A stretch of 64,000 bases of DNA, taken from the NCBI RefSeq assembly GCF_025642135.1, contig NZ_CP106793.1, positions 6,478,001 to 6,542,000 on the forward strand. The letters run 5' to 3'. A program made the position numbers and the translations under genes. The notes beneath the pieces are model-generated. The model did not search any database and was not told the origin of the DNA. It was given only the letters and a program-made list of their open reading frames with translations. Positions 32,642 to 41,149 of this stretch are shown here, one piece after another (position 1 is the stretch's first letter; each line of letters begins with the position of its first letter). This stretch comes from Streptomyces cynarae (lineage in GTDB: Bacteria > Actinomycetota > Actinomycetes > Streptomycetales > Streptomycetaceae).

Positions 32642-32841
32642 GGACGTCCTGCCGCGCGGTGTACCGCCGTTCGGTCGGCTTCCCCTCCCACGGGCGTGAC
32701 CCCGGGCAGGCGCGATCCGTTCACCTGAGTGGCGGAACCCGTGCTCGGGTCGCGCCGCCGCACCGCTCACGACCCTCTCCGGAGCCGCCCACCCGGCTCC
32801 GGGCGCACCCCAGGCGTACCGAGCGCAGAGAAAGCCGCCCC

Positions 32842-34983
32842 ATGCCCCTGTCCGCACCGTTCTCCGCCCCCGACGGCAACCGGCGTCCCCGCCACGGCCC
32901 CTCGGAGCCCCGCCTTTCCCGGGGTGCCCCACCGGCCGCGTCCAGGATGCCGGGCGGCACACCGGCTCCCGTCCCGCCGCACGTCGACCGGCCCCAGGCA
33001 TGCCCTGCGCCCCTGCCCGCTGCGCCGCGCCGAGTCGCCGACCTGCCGCCCGCCCACACCGCGCTGATCTGCGTCGCCCTGCCCGGCCTGGTGATCTCCA
33101 CGGATCAGGGACAGCTGACGGGACAGGGCCTGGAGGGGTTCTACCGAGCGGGCCGGCGCGTGCTCTCCCGCTGCGAGGTGCGGGTGGCCGGACGGGAGCC
33201 GCTTCCCGTCCAGGCCCGCATGGTCGCGGCCGACCGGGCCCGCTTCGTGGGGACGGTGCACGCGTCCCCCGACGCGGGACCGGATCCGGACGTCGTCGTG
33301 GAGCGTGTTCGGTTCGCCGACGGCACGGAGCGGATCACCCTGCACAGCGCGGCGCCGCGCCCGCTGCGGCTGCCGATGGAGGTGTCCCTCGGCACCGATC
33401 TCGCGGAACTGGGAGAGATCGCCTCGGGCAGCACCGGACCCGAACTCCCCGCCACCGTCCATGACTCCGGGCTGCGCTGGTCCTGTCAGAAGGGCGACTG
33501 CGCGGTCACGGCCGCGCCGCCCCCCACGGACGCCCTCGCCTCGGCGGGACTCCTGCGCTGGGAGCTGGAACTGCCGCCCGGCGGGACGCGGAGCGTTGAA
33601 CTGCGGCTGCGGCCGGACGGCGCGGCCCCGGTCAGAGCGGTGGGACACGGTGCGGCGAGCCCGTTCGTGCAGGCCCGGGCCACCGGGGACGACCCCCGTG
33701 TCCAGCCGCTGCTGGACACCTGTGTCGAGGACCTCAGGGCCCTGCTGCTCCGGGACCCCGCGCACCCTTCCGACATCCAGCTGGCGGCCGGAGCGCCGTG
33801 GCGCTGCGGCCCGGCGCCCGCGGAGTCCCTGGCGGCGGCCCGGATGACGCTGCCGCTCGGCACCCGGCTGGCCGCGGGCACGCTGCGGATCCTCGCCCGT
33901 ACCCAAATCGGCGGCCCGGGCCTCCGCTCGGGCATGATCCCGGGGCCCCGCCGGGACGCGGGCGCGCATCTGCCACCGGGCTGCACGGGCACCGAGGCCA
34001 CCCTGCTGTTCCCCGTGCTCCTCGCGGAAGCCTGGCGCTGGGGGCTTCCCGAGCGGGAGACGGAGGAGCTGCTGCCGGCGGCCGAACACTGTCTGCGGTG
34101 GTTGCGCACCACCGTCGGTGACGGCGTCTACCTCCCCGACCCGCAGCCGACCGGGCCGCTGCGCTGCGAGACCCAGGCGCAGGCCCACCGCGCCGCGGTG
34201 GTCGGCGCCGACCTGCTCGACGCATACGGGCGACCGGGCGGGGCCGAGCTGCGCGAATGGGCCGAGGAGCTGCGCGACGCGTTCTGCGAGGACTTCTGGA
34301 TCGAGGATCGGTCGGGGGGCAGACCGGCGGCCGCCCGCACCCGCGACGGACGCCTCGTACCGCACCTCGGCGCGGGCGCCGCCCACCTCCTCGACACCGG
34401 GCTGCTCGGCTGCGGCACCCTGGCGCCCGGCCTGCTGGACAAGGCGCGCACCGAGCAGCTCGCGCGGTTGCTAGGCGGCCCCGCCATGGACTCGGGCTGG
34501 GGACTGCGCGGTCTGGCGGCCAGGGAGGCGGCGTACAACCCGTTCGGACACCGCGCAGGAGCGGTGCGCGTCCATGAGACGGCGGTCGCCGTCGCGGGAC
34601 TGGCCGCCGCCGGATACGAGAAGGAGGCGGGCGGCCTGCTCGGGGGGATGCTGGCGGCGGCGGAGGCGTTCGGATACCGGCTGCCCGAGATGTTCGCCGG
34701 CGAGCCGCGGACGGAAGGGAGCGCGCCGCTTCCGCACCCGGCGGCCTGCCGGCCCGCCGCCACCGCGGCCGCCGCCGGGGTGCTGCTGCTCACCGCGCTC
34801 GTCGGAATCCGTCCCGACGCGCCCGCCGGGACGGTGACCCTGTGTCCGGTCCGCAGCGCCCCACTCGGTGAGATCGTCCTGACCGGACTGAGGCTGGCCG
34901 GCGCCCCCTTCTCCGTGCGGGTGGGCCGGCTCGGCCTCGCCATGGTGGAGGAGGCCGCCGACGGGCTGCAGCTGGGGGCGTGA
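32842..34983 (+). CDS. Glycogen debranching-like protein (GDE N-terminal domain plus (alpha/alpha)6 barrel)
   Basis: 713 residues. After a 65-residue Pro-rich leader, a beta-rich N-terminal domain begins with HTALICVALPGLVISTDQGQLTGQGLEGFYRAGRRVLSRCEV, typical of actinobacterial glycogen_debranch_N proteins; the C-terminal 400 residues (ETQAQAHRAAVVGADLLDAYG, AAHLLDTGLLGCG, DSGWGLRGLAAREAAYNPFGHRAGAVRVHETAVAVAGLAAAGY) form the amylo-alpha-1,6-glucosidase-type barrel. I did not identify a convincing pair of catalytic acids by eye, so activity on glycogen is not certain. ATG at 32842 has only a weak ribosome-binding site (AGAGAAAG). It may be cotranscribed with the DUF4192 gene 200 bp upstream. 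Confidence 0.78.
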   Translation: MPLSAPFSAPDGNRRPRHGPSEPRLSRGAPPAASRMPGGTPAPVPPHVDRPQACPAPLPAAPRRVADLPPAHTALICVALPGLVISTDQGQLTGQGLEGFYRAGRRVLSRCEVRVAGREPLPVQARMVAADRARFVGTVHASPDAGPDPDVVVERVRFADGTERITLHSAAPRPLRLPMEVSLGTDLAELGEIASGSTGPELPATVHDSGLRWSCQKGDCAVTAAPPPTDALASAGLLRWELELPPGGTRSVELRLRPDGAAPVRAVGHGAASPFVQARATGDDPRVQPLLDTCVEDLRALLLRDPAHPSDIQLAAGAPWRCGPAPAESLAAARMTLPLGTRLAAGTLRILARTQIGGPGLRSGMIPGPRRDAGAHLPPGCTGTEATLLFPVLLAEAWRWGLPERETEELLPAAEHCLRWLRTTVGDGVYLPDPQPTGPLRCETQAQAHRAAVVGADLLDAYGRPGGAELREWAEELRDAFCEDFWIEDRSGGRPAAARTRDGRLVPHLGAGAAHLLDTGLLGCGTLAPGLLDKARTEQLARLLGGPAMDSGWGLRGLAAREAAYNPFGHRAGAVRVHETAVAVAGLAAAGYEKEAGGLLGGMLAAAEAFGYRLPEMFAGEPRTEGSAPLPHPAACRPAATAAAAGVLLLTALVGIRPDAPAGTVTLCPVRSAPLGEIVLTGLRLAGAPFSVRVGRLGLAMVEEAADGLQLGA

Positions 34984-35082
34984 CCTCGGATGACGTAGCG
35001 CGGCAGCACGGAGGCCGACTGTCGATGAGACCTGGATCGGACAGAAGTGGATCAGCCGCCGAAGCGGTCGCGGAAGGGAGTG

Positions 35083-35108
35083 TTTATCGTCAGGCAGACG
35101 ACTATGAT
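35083..35108 (+). promoter_or_regulatory. Leaderless promoter and candidate operator of the Nudix regulator
   Basis: TATGAT at 35103-35108 lies 6 nt before the ATG, the spacing of a leaderless transcript. An inverted repeat CGTC-AGGCA-GACG (35088-35100), flanked by TTTAT and ACTAT, covers the space just upstream and would overlap the promoter. Confidence 0.5.
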
Positions 35109-35114
35109 CGCGGC

Positions 35115-35873
35115 ATGCCCTACGACCCGTCAGCCTTCCCGCCCTTCGCCGTCACCGTGGATCTGGTCGTGCTGACCGTGCGCCGCCACGCCCTGTGTGC
35201 GCTGGCGGTGCGCAGGGGTGAGCCGCCCTTCCAGGGCCGGTGGGCGCTGCCGGGCGGCTTCGTCCGGGCTGACGAGGACCTGGCGCAGGCCGCCGCACGC
35301 GAGCTGGCCGAGGAGACGGGGCTGCGGGCCCACGACCCGTCCGCGCCGGCTCAGGACAACGGCGCCCACCTTGAGCAGCTGGCCACGTACGGCGACCCGA
35401 AGCGCGACCCGCGGATGAGGGTGGTGAGCGTCGCCCATCTCGCGCTCGCCCCCGACCTGCCCGCGCCCCGGGCCGGCGGTGACGCCAGCAACGTACGCTG
35501 GGCCCCGGTCGAGGAGCTGCTGCAGCAGGGCGGGTACGGCCGCGCCGGTGAACCCGTGGCTCCGCTCGCCTTCGATCACGCGCAGATCCTCGCGGACGGT
35601 GTCGAGCGCGCCCGGTCCAAGATCGAGTACTCCTCGCTGGCCACTGCCTTCTGCCCTCCCGAGTTCACCGTCGGCGAGCTGCGCAGGGTCTACGAGGCCG
35701 TGTGGGGCGTGGCGCTCGACCCGCGCAACTTCCACCGCAAGGTGACGGGTACGCCCGGCTTCCTCGTCCCCACGGGCGGTACGACGACCCGGCAGGGCGG
35801 CCGCCCCGCACAGCTCTTCCGCGCGGGTGGCGCCACGCTGCTCAACCCGCCGATGTTGCGTCCTGAGGTCTGA
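35115..35873 (+). CDS. Nudix-domain transcriptional regulator (NrtR-like)
   Basis: 252 residues. N-terminal Nudix fold about 15-155, with GRWALPGGFVRADEDLAQAAARELAEETGL matching the Nudix box pattern; the C-terminal 80 residues (FCPPEFTVGELRRVYEAVWGVALDPRNFHRKVTGTPGFLVPTG) are the winged-helix of NrtR-type regulators. Such proteins sense ADP-ribose or related NAD metabolites and repress NAD or pentose genes; some also hydrolyse Nudix substrates. The ATG at 35115 is six bases after a -10-like TATGAT, so the message is probably leaderless. No NAD genes are adjacent, so targets are probably elsewhere, with autoregulation likely. Confidence 0.85.
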   Translation: MPYDPSAFPPFAVTVDLVVLTVRRHALCALAVRRGEPPFQGRWALPGGFVRADEDLAQAAARELAEETGLRAHDPSAPAQDNGAHLEQLATYGDPKRDPRMRVVSVAHLALAPDLPAPRAGGDASNVRWAPVEELLQQGGYGRAGEPVAPLAFDHAQILADGVERARSKIEYSSLATAFCPPEFTVGELRRVYEAVWGVALDPRNFHRKVTGTPGFLVPTGGTTTRQGGRPAQLFRAGGATLLNPPMLRPEV

Positions 35874-35992
35874 CCCGCGGCGTCACGCGGGTGAACGCGA
35901 CCCACGGACGGCTGCGGGAAGCCGGCCGCCGTCTGCGAGCTCCCCGGCGCCGTCGGCGTCGGTCGTGGACCTCCGGTCGCCGACATCAGCGC

Positions 35993-36006
35993 CGGACATA
36001 TGTCCG
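35993..36006. promoter_or_regulatory. 14-bp perfect palindrome, candidate operator
   Basis: CGGACATATGTCCG, fully self-complementary, 49 bp upstream of the -35 of the fused ABC transporter gene and about 120 bp after the Nudix stop. Confidence 0.45.
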
Positions 36007-36054
36007 ATCATGTGATTTCTGCTCAAAGTAAGAGCCTGTCCGTCAGCAAGGTTC

Positions 36055-36083
36055 CCGACAAATTGGGTATATCGCGCTATCTT
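36055..36083 (+). promoter_or_regulatory. Leaderless promoter of the fused ABC transporter gene
   Basis: CCGACA (36055-36060), 17-nt spacer, TATCTT (36078-36083), then 7 nt to the GTG at 36091. This supports a leaderless start at that GTG. Confidence 0.55.
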
Positions 36084-36090
36084 GCTTCGA

Positions 36091-37830
36091 GTGATCCAGG
36101 CGATCGGATTGACCAGCACCCCCCGCAAGGACCTTCCGCCCGCCGTCGACGACGTGTCCTTCGAGGCTCACGCGGGCCACGTCACCGCGCTTCTGGGAGC
36201 CTCGGGTGCGGGCAAGACGACGGCGCTCCGGCTCATGCTCGAACTTCAAACGGGCCGCGGCATCACCTACTTCCGGGGCCGCCCGCTGCACCGCATCGCC
36301 CACCCCGCCCGTGAAGTGGGCGTGCTGCTCGGCGACGTCCCCGGTCATCCCGCGCGCACGGTCCGCGGACAACTGCGCATGCTGTGCGCAGCCGCGGGCG
36401 TGCCGGTCCGGCGCGCCGACGAGGTCCTCGAGGCGGTGGGACTCGTCGGCCTGCGCGACGAGCGCCTGGGCAACCTCTCGCGCGGCATGGACCGTCGCCT
36501 GGGCCTCGCCTGCGCCCTGCTCGCCGACCCGCACGCGCTCGTCCTCGACGACCCCGCGGCCGGGCTCTCCGCCCGTGAGGGGCGCTGGCTGCACGGCGCT
36601 CTGCGCGCGCACGCCGCCCAGGGCGGCACCGTCCTGTTCACCACGGCCGACCCGAAGGAGGCGGCGCGCGCCGCCGATCACGTCGTCACCCTCGACCGGG
36701 GCCGTCTCGTCGCCGACCAGCCGGCCGCCGACTTCGCCCGTACCCGGCTGCGGCCCCGCGTGGCCGTCCGCAGCCCGCACGCCGCCCGCCTCGGCGCCCT
36801 GCTCGCCAAGGAAGCCAGAACCGCGCAGCGTTCGGTGGAGATCGTGCAGGAGGACGGCAACCGGCTGTCGGTGTACGGCAGTACATGTGCCGACATCGGC
36901 GAGGCCGCCTTCCGGCACGGCATTCTCGTCCACCAACTCGCGGACGAAATCGGTGACATGGGGCCGAATGCCGGTGTCGAGACCGCCGCGGCCCTGTCCG
37001 CCGGGACGCCCGAACCGGGCGACCTGTCCCCGCTGTCACCGCCCGTCGACGTCCGGTCCGTCCCGAGCCCGCTGCGCCCGCTGCGCTATGAGCTGCGCCG
37101 TGCCGCCGGGATCGGCACCGGCTACGCCACCGCGGCCGCCGTCCTCGTCACCTCGGTTCTGCTCGCCGTTCTTCTCGCCCGGGCCGGGCACACTCCGCAG
37201 CACCGCCTGCTGGCCGCCTGGCCGCAACAGCTCCCGTTGCCGCCCGCGGCGCTCGGCGCCGGTCTGCTGGGTGCCCACGCCTTCGGCGACGAGTTCCGAC
37301 ATCCCGCCCTGGCGGCGGCCCGCGGGACCGTCTCCCGCCGCCTGGGGCTGCTCGCCGCCAAGCTCCTCGTCGCCGGGGCCACGGCGCTGGCGCTGGCCAT
37401 CCTCGCCGCCGTCTGCGACCTGGTGTCGCTCCACATCCTCTACGGGCGGGAGGCCGCCCAGGTGCCCGCCGACTGGCTTCCGCTCGCGGTCAGTTGGTGC
37501 GGGCTGGTCGCAGGATGCGCCTGGGCCGGTGTGCTGGCCGCCGGCCTTTTCCGGTCCACGACCGCGGGGCTCGCCGCCGTCCTCACGGTGCCCGTCGTCG
37601 TCGTACCCCTGGTCGAGAAGGCGCTGGCGGGGCCGTCCGTGCGGACCGCGACGGGCCTCGCCGAGCGGATGCCGGCCCTGATGCTGCTGCGCTGGCCCTT
37701 CGGCGGGGACAGGTACTTGGCCGTGGCGGTGCGCATGATCGCCCAACCGGTGGGCGGAGCACTGACCTTGTCCCTGTCCGCCCTGCTGTGCGCCTACCTG
37801 ATCGCAACCCTGCGCAGCAGGGTCCGATGA
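36091..37830 (+). CDS. ABC transporter, fused ATP-binding and membrane domains
   Basis: 579 residues in one chain: an ATPase domain (about 1-300) with GASGAGKTT, signature-like LSRGMDRRLGLACAL and Walker B LVLDDPAAGLS, then a membrane part from about 345 with six segments (VLVTSVLLAVLLARAG, LLVAGATALALAILAAVCDLVSL, GLAAVLTVPVVVVPLV, ALTLSLSALLCAYLIATL). Two departures from consensus: Walker B has Asp-Asp instead of Asp-Glu, and the switch region reads LFTTADP without the usual His, so ATP hydrolysis may be weak. The order ATPase-then-permease is unusual for exporters. GTG at 36091 preferred to TTG at 36082 because of the promoter spacing. It directly precedes whiH. Confidence 0.82.
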   Translation: MIQAIGLTSTPRKDLPPAVDDVSFEAHAGHVTALLGASGAGKTTALRLMLELQTGRGITYFRGRPLHRIAHPAREVGVLLGDVPGHPARTVRGQLRMLCAAAGVPVRRADEVLEAVGLVGLRDERLGNLSRGMDRRLGLACALLADPHALVLDDPAAGLSAREGRWLHGALRAHAAQGGTVLFTTADPKEAARAADHVVTLDRGRLVADQPAADFARTRLRPRVAVRSPHAARLGALLAKEARTAQRSVEIVQEDGNRLSVYGSTCADIGEAAFRHGILVHQLADEIGDMGPNAGVETAAALSAGTPEPGDLSPLSPPVDVRSVPSPLRPLRYELRRAAGIGTGYATAAAVLVTSVLLAVLLARAGHTPQHRLLAAWPQQLPLPPAALGAGLLGAHAFGDEFRHPALAAARGTVSRRLGLLAAKLLVAGATALALAILAAVCDLVSLHILYGREAAQVPADWLPLAVSWCGLVAGCAWAGVLAAGLFRSTTAGLAAVLTVPVVVVPLVEKALAGPSVRTATGLAERMPALMLLRWPFGGDRYLAVAVRMIAQPVGGALTLSLSALLCAYLIATLRSRVR

Positions 37831-37861
37831 CAACAGTCCGTGCCGATCCGGTCGCCCCTGT

Positions 37862-37916
37862 GTCGCAACTCCCCTGAAAAGCGCCCATTTCTTTCCGATA
37901 AGGCGTCAATTGCGAC
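37862..37916 (+). promoter_or_regulatory. whiH promoter, sigma-WhiG type, with flanking inverted repeat
   Basis: TGAA (37875-37878), 15 nt, then TCCGATAA (37894-37901), a close match to the sigma-WhiG/FliA form TAAA-N15-GCCGATAA. It is bracketed by GTCGCAA (37862-37868) and its exact inverse TTGCGAC (37910-37916), a plausible WhiH autoregulatory site. Confidence 0.7.
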
Positions 37917-37993
37917 GCCGTGAGCGATCACCCTTTCGTGTGCTTTTCACCAAAGACCTCAAGGGAGTTGGAGAGGGCGCCGACAAAGGATCC

Positions 37994-38881
37994 GTGAGTA
38001 CCCTTGCGCACACCATGATGACCGCCGCCCGCTCAGCAGACTCCGGCCTGGCCGGACCGGGCGAACTCGACCGCTACCCCTACGCCGAGGCGCCCGCCGC
38101 CGACCGCGTCGGCGCCCCCTCGTGGGAGGGCGGGGAGCCGGAACTGGGCCGCGTCGGCCGCCGCGCCGCGGGCAGCCGCGGACGCGGACTGCACGGCCAA
38201 CTCGTCCAGCAGCTGGGCCAGATGATCGTCTCCGGGGACCTGGGTGCCGACCGCCCGCTGGTGCCCGAGGAGATCGGGCAGCGTTTCGAGGTCTCCCGGA
38301 CCGTGGTCCGTGAATCGCTGCGCGTCCTGGAGGCCAAGGGCCTGGTCAGCGCCCGCCCGAACGTCGGCACACGCGTACGCCCCGTCAGCGACTGGAACCT
38401 CCTGGACCCGGACATCATCGAGTGGCGTGCCTTCGGGCCGCAGCGCGACGACCAGCGCCGCGAGCTGAGCGAGCTGCGCTGGACCATCGAGCCGCTCGCC
38501 GCGCGCCTCGCCGCCGGGCACGGGCGCGAGGAGGTGCAGCAGCGGCTCGGCGACATGGTCGAGATCATGGGCCACGCCATGGGGCAGGGCGACTCACTGA
38601 CCTTCTCGCGTGCCGACGCGGAGTTCCACTCGCTGCTCATCCAGGTCGCCGGCAATCGCATGCTGGAGCACCTCTCGGGGATCGTCTCCGCCGCCCTCCA
38701 GGTCTCCGGCGGCCCGGTCACCGGGTGCGAGCGCCCGAACGAGACGGCCCTGGCGCAGCACGCCCGCATCGTCGACGCCCTCGCCGCGGGTGACGGCGCG
38801 GCCGCCGAGGGCGCCATGCGGCAACTGCTCACCGTCCACCCCGAGGTCGAGCGCGTGGTGCCCGCGCCGCGCGAGCACTGA
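37994..38881 (+). CDS. whiH: Sporulation regulator WhiH (GntR family, FadR subgroup)
   Basis: 295 residues, the family length. GntR winged HTH about 75-145 (HGQLVQQLGQMIVSGDL, PEEIGQRFEVSRTVVRESLRVLEAKGLVSARPNVGTRV) and an all-helical FadR-type effector domain with metal-ligand-like residues (DAEFHSLLIQVAGNRMLEHL). WhiH acts late in aerial-hypha development, before sporulation septation, is transcribed by sigma-WhiG and represses itself. The GTG at 37994 follows AAAGGAT; upstream in-frame codons lie inside the promoter region. The location directly before hrdB agrees with S. coelicolor. Confidence 0.93.
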   Translation: MSTLAHTMMTAARSADSGLAGPGELDRYPYAEAPAADRVGAPSWEGGEPELGRVGRRAAGSRGRGLHGQLVQQLGQMIVSGDLGADRPLVPEEIGQRFEVSRTVVRESLRVLEAKGLVSARPNVGTRVRPVSDWNLLDPDIIEWRAFGPQRDDQRRELSELRWTIEPLAARLAAGHGREEVQQRLGDMVEIMGHAMGQGDSLTFSRADAEFHSLLIQVAGNRMLEHLSGIVSAALQVSGGPVTGCERPNETALAQHARIVDALAAGDGAAAEGAMRQLLTVHPEVERVVPAPREH

Positions 38882-38895
38882 CCGCACACCGTCGG

Positions 38896-38925
38896 CGATG
38901 CGACCAGGGGTGGGTACCCGCATCG
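38896..38925 (+). terminator. Candidate whiH terminator
   Basis: CGATGCG and CGCATCG (7-bp arms) with an inner GGGT/ACCC pairing, 14 bp after the whiH stop. Confidence 0.4.
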
Positions 38926-39125
38926 GGCGGCCCCCGGCCGGCGCGGCCGTCGGCCGGGGAGAGCCGTACGCCCGCCGTCGGACTCCGTCGGATCCTTCCG
39001 GGACCCGGCGGAGCCCGACGGAGGCCGGCGACCCCGCCCCGAGCCGGGGTGACGCAGCCGTCGGGGATCCGGTGCCGGTCTTGGGTGACCCGGTGGCGAC
39101 CGGGGGTCCTCGGAGCCGACGGCGG

Positions 39126-39165
39126 CGGATTCCCGGTGTCGGATACGGATTCCCTGTGTCAGACG
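39126..39165 (+). repeat. Tandem 20-bp repeat
   Basis: Two adjacent copies (39126-39145 and 39146-39165) beginning CGGATTCCC and agreeing at 16 of 20 positions, with a decayed third copy to 39185. Confidence 0.55.
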
Positions 39166-39265
39166 CGGCTTCCGGGATACGCGGTGGTGTAGAACCGTCG
39201 ACGGCCGAGCGTCGGCAATGGCGTCGACCGATCACCTCTGCCCGTATCTGGACGTTTTTGAGCGG

Positions 39266-39376
39266 TTACGGGGTGTGATCCGGGCCACGTAGATTGGGCG
39301 TAACGCTCTGCGGGGCTGCGCGATGACCTAAGAGGTGACAGCCGAGGAGGGAATACGGACGCCGTTCGCGGCGCTG
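39266..39376 (+). promoter_or_regulatory. hrdB promoter region
   Basis: Two candidates. TTACGG-N18-TAGATT (39266-39295) as a vegetative promoter, and GGGAAT-N18-GCTG (39349-39376), one base from the sigma-R consensus GGGAAT-N18-GTTG. In S. coelicolor hrdB has a vegetative promoter and a thiol-stress sigma-R promoter, so both are plausible; positions are by eye. Confidence 0.5.
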
Positions 39377-39489
39377 TGCATCTTCCCGGCCCCCGCCCGC
39401 GCCGTCGGCCCACCCCCAAGCCGGCGGTCGGCTCCTGTCCGTTGTGGATGGGGCCGGAAGCCGTTTTCCAACGTTCCGAGAGGTTGTTC

Positions 39490-41028
39490 GTGTCGGCCAG
39501 CACATCCCGTACGCTCCCGCCGGAGATCGCCGAGTCCGTCTCTGTCATGGCTCTCATTGAGCGGGGAAAGGCTGAGGGGCAGATCGCCGGCGACGATGTG
39601 CGTCGGGCCTTCGAAGCTGACCAGATTCCGGCCACTCAGTGGAAGAACGTACTGCGCAGCCTCAACCAGATCCTCGAGGAAGAGGGTGTGACGCTGATGG
39701 TCAGTGCCGCAGAGCCCAAGCGCACCCGCAAGAGCGTCGCAGCGAAGAGTCCGGCCAAGCGCACCGCCACCAAGGCCGTCCCGGCGAAGACGGTGACCAC
39801 CAAGAAGGCCACCGCTCCCGCCGCCCCGGCGGTGCCGGTCGCCGACGATCCGGCTGAGGACGCGCCCGTCAAGAAGACCGCGGCCAAGAAGGCGGCGGCA
39901 GTGAAGAAGACGGTCGCGAAGAAGGCCGTCGCCAAGAAGACGGCGGCCAAGAAGACGACCGCCGCCAAGAAGGACGACGTCGAGCTGCTCGACGAGGACG
40001 TCCTCGAGGACACCCCTGTCAAGGCCGGCGAGGAGCCCGAGGGCGCGGAGAACGCCGGTTTCGTGCTCTCCGACGAGGACGAGGACGACGCGCCCGCGCA
40101 GCAGGTCGCCGCGGCCGGCGCCACCGCCGACCCGGTCAAGGACTACCTGAAGCAGATCGGCAAGGTCCCCCTGCTCAACGCCGAGCAGGAGGTCGAGCTC
40201 GCCAAGCGCATCGAGGCCGGCCTCTTCGCCGAGGACAAGCTGGCCAACGCCGACAAGCTCGCCCCCAAGCTCAAGCGTGAGCTGGAGATCATCGCGGAGG
40301 ACGGCCGCCGCGCCAAGAACCACCTCCTGGAGGCCAACCTCCGTCTGGTGGTCTCCCTGGCCAAGCGCTACACAGGGCGCGGCATGCTCTTCCTGGACCT
40401 CATCCAGGAGGGCAACCTGGGCCTGATCCGCGCGGTCGAGAAGTTCGACTACACCAAGGGCTACAAGTTCTCCACGTACGCCACCTGGTGGATCCGTCAG
40501 GCGATCACCCGCGCCATGGCCGACCAGGCCCGCACCATCCGTATCCCGGTGCACATGGTCGAGGTCATCAACAAGCTCGCGCGCGTGCAGCGGCAGATGC
40601 TCCAGGACCTGGGCCGGGAGCCCACCCCGGAGGAGCTGGCCAAGGAGCTCGACATGACCCCGGAGAAGGTCATCGAGGTCCAGAAGTACGGCCGGGAGCC
40701 GATCTCGCTGCACACCCCGCTCGGCGAGGACGGCGACAGCGAGTTCGGTGACCTCATCGAGGACTCCGAAGCGGTCGTCCCGGCCGACGCGGTCAGCTTC
40801 ACGCTGCTGCAGGAGCAGTTGCACTCCGTGCTCGACACGCTGTCCGAGCGCGAGGCGGGCGTGGTCTCCATGCGTTTCGGTCTCACCGACGGTCAGCCGA
40901 AGACCCTCGACGAGATCGGCAAGGTGTACGGCGTCACCCGTGAGCGCATCCGCCAGATCGAGTCGAAGACGATGTCGAAGCTGCGTCACCCGTCGCGCTC
41001 GCAGGTGCTGCGCGACTACCTCGACTAG
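39490..41028 (+). CDS. hrdB: Principal RNA polymerase sigma factor HrdB
   Basis: 512 residues, sigma-70 group 1. The start [30 protein letters not shown] matches known HrdB, so GTG 39490 is used. A region of about 90 residues (75-170) is Lys/Ala-rich with many AAKK/AKKT units. Region 1.2 starts at [29 protein letters not shown]; region 2 has [56 protein letters not shown]; region 4 ends in [32 protein letters not shown]. It directs most vegetative transcription. Stop is followed by a strong hairpin terminator. Confidence 0.98.
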   Translation: MSASTSRTLPPEIAESVSVMALIERGKAEGQIAGDDVRRAFEADQIPATQWKNVLRSLNQILEEEGVTLMVSAAEPKRTRKSVAAKSPAKRTATKAVPAKTVTTKKATAPAAPAVPVADDPAEDAPVKKTAAKKAAAVKKTVAKKAVAKKTAAKKTTAAKKDDVELLDEDVLEDTPVKAGEEPEGAENAGFVLSDEDEDDAPAQQVAAAGATADPVKDYLKQIGKVPLLNAEQEVELAKRIEAGLFAEDKLANADKLAPKLKRELEIIAEDGRRAKNHLLEANLRLVVSLAKRYTGRGMLFLDLIQEGNLGLIRAVEKFDYTKGYKFSTYATWWIRQAITRAMADQARTIRIPVHMVEVINKLARVQRQMLQDLGREPTPEELAKELDMTPEKVIEVQKYGREPISLHTPLGEDGDSEFGDLIEDSEAVVPADAVSFTLLQEQLHSVLDTLSEREAGVVSMRFGLTDGQPKTLDEIGKVYGVTRERIRQIESKTMSKLRHPSRSQVLRDYLD

Positions 41029-41049
41029 CCCCTCGGCTGTACGTCATCA

Positions 41050-41080
41050 GGGGTCGTCTCCTACGGGAGGCGGCCCCTTT
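41050..41080 (+). terminator. hrdB terminator
   Basis: 12-bp stem with two G-T wobbles (GGGGTCGTCTCC with GGAGGCGGCCCC), loop TACG closed by C-G (a stable UNCG-type tetraloop), then TTT. Confidence 0.85.
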
Positions 41081-41107
41081 GCGTGTGCGGGATGCCGCGA
41101 GCTGAAT

Positions 41108-41139
41108 CACTGTGGGTGTTCTACGAACATCCGACAGTG
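41108..41139 (+). promoter_or_regulatory. Hairpin abutting the ribosome-binding site of the trypsin-like gene
   Basis: A 14-bp stem with one bulged G and one wobble: CACTGT GGGTGTTC / GAACATCC (G) ACAGTG, loop TAC. Its last base is the first G of the Shine-Dalgarno GAGGAG. Confidence 0.6.
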
Positions 41140-41149
41140 AGGAGAGCGC

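Larger units (their letters stand above)
38882..39489 (+). other. hrdB upstream region
   Basis: 608 bp without a gene. It starts with a hairpin (38896-38925), then GC-rich sequence with CGTCGGA repeats, a tandem 20-bp repeat at 39126-39165, and the promoter zone of hrdB from about 39260. A housekeeping sigma gene with several promoters and a 190-nt leader is expected to have such a long control region. Confidence 0.6.

Noticed and set aside
39712..40000. AAG-rich triplet runs that look like a microsatellite.
   Set aside because: They stay in the hrdB frame and encode the known Lys/Ala region of the protein.
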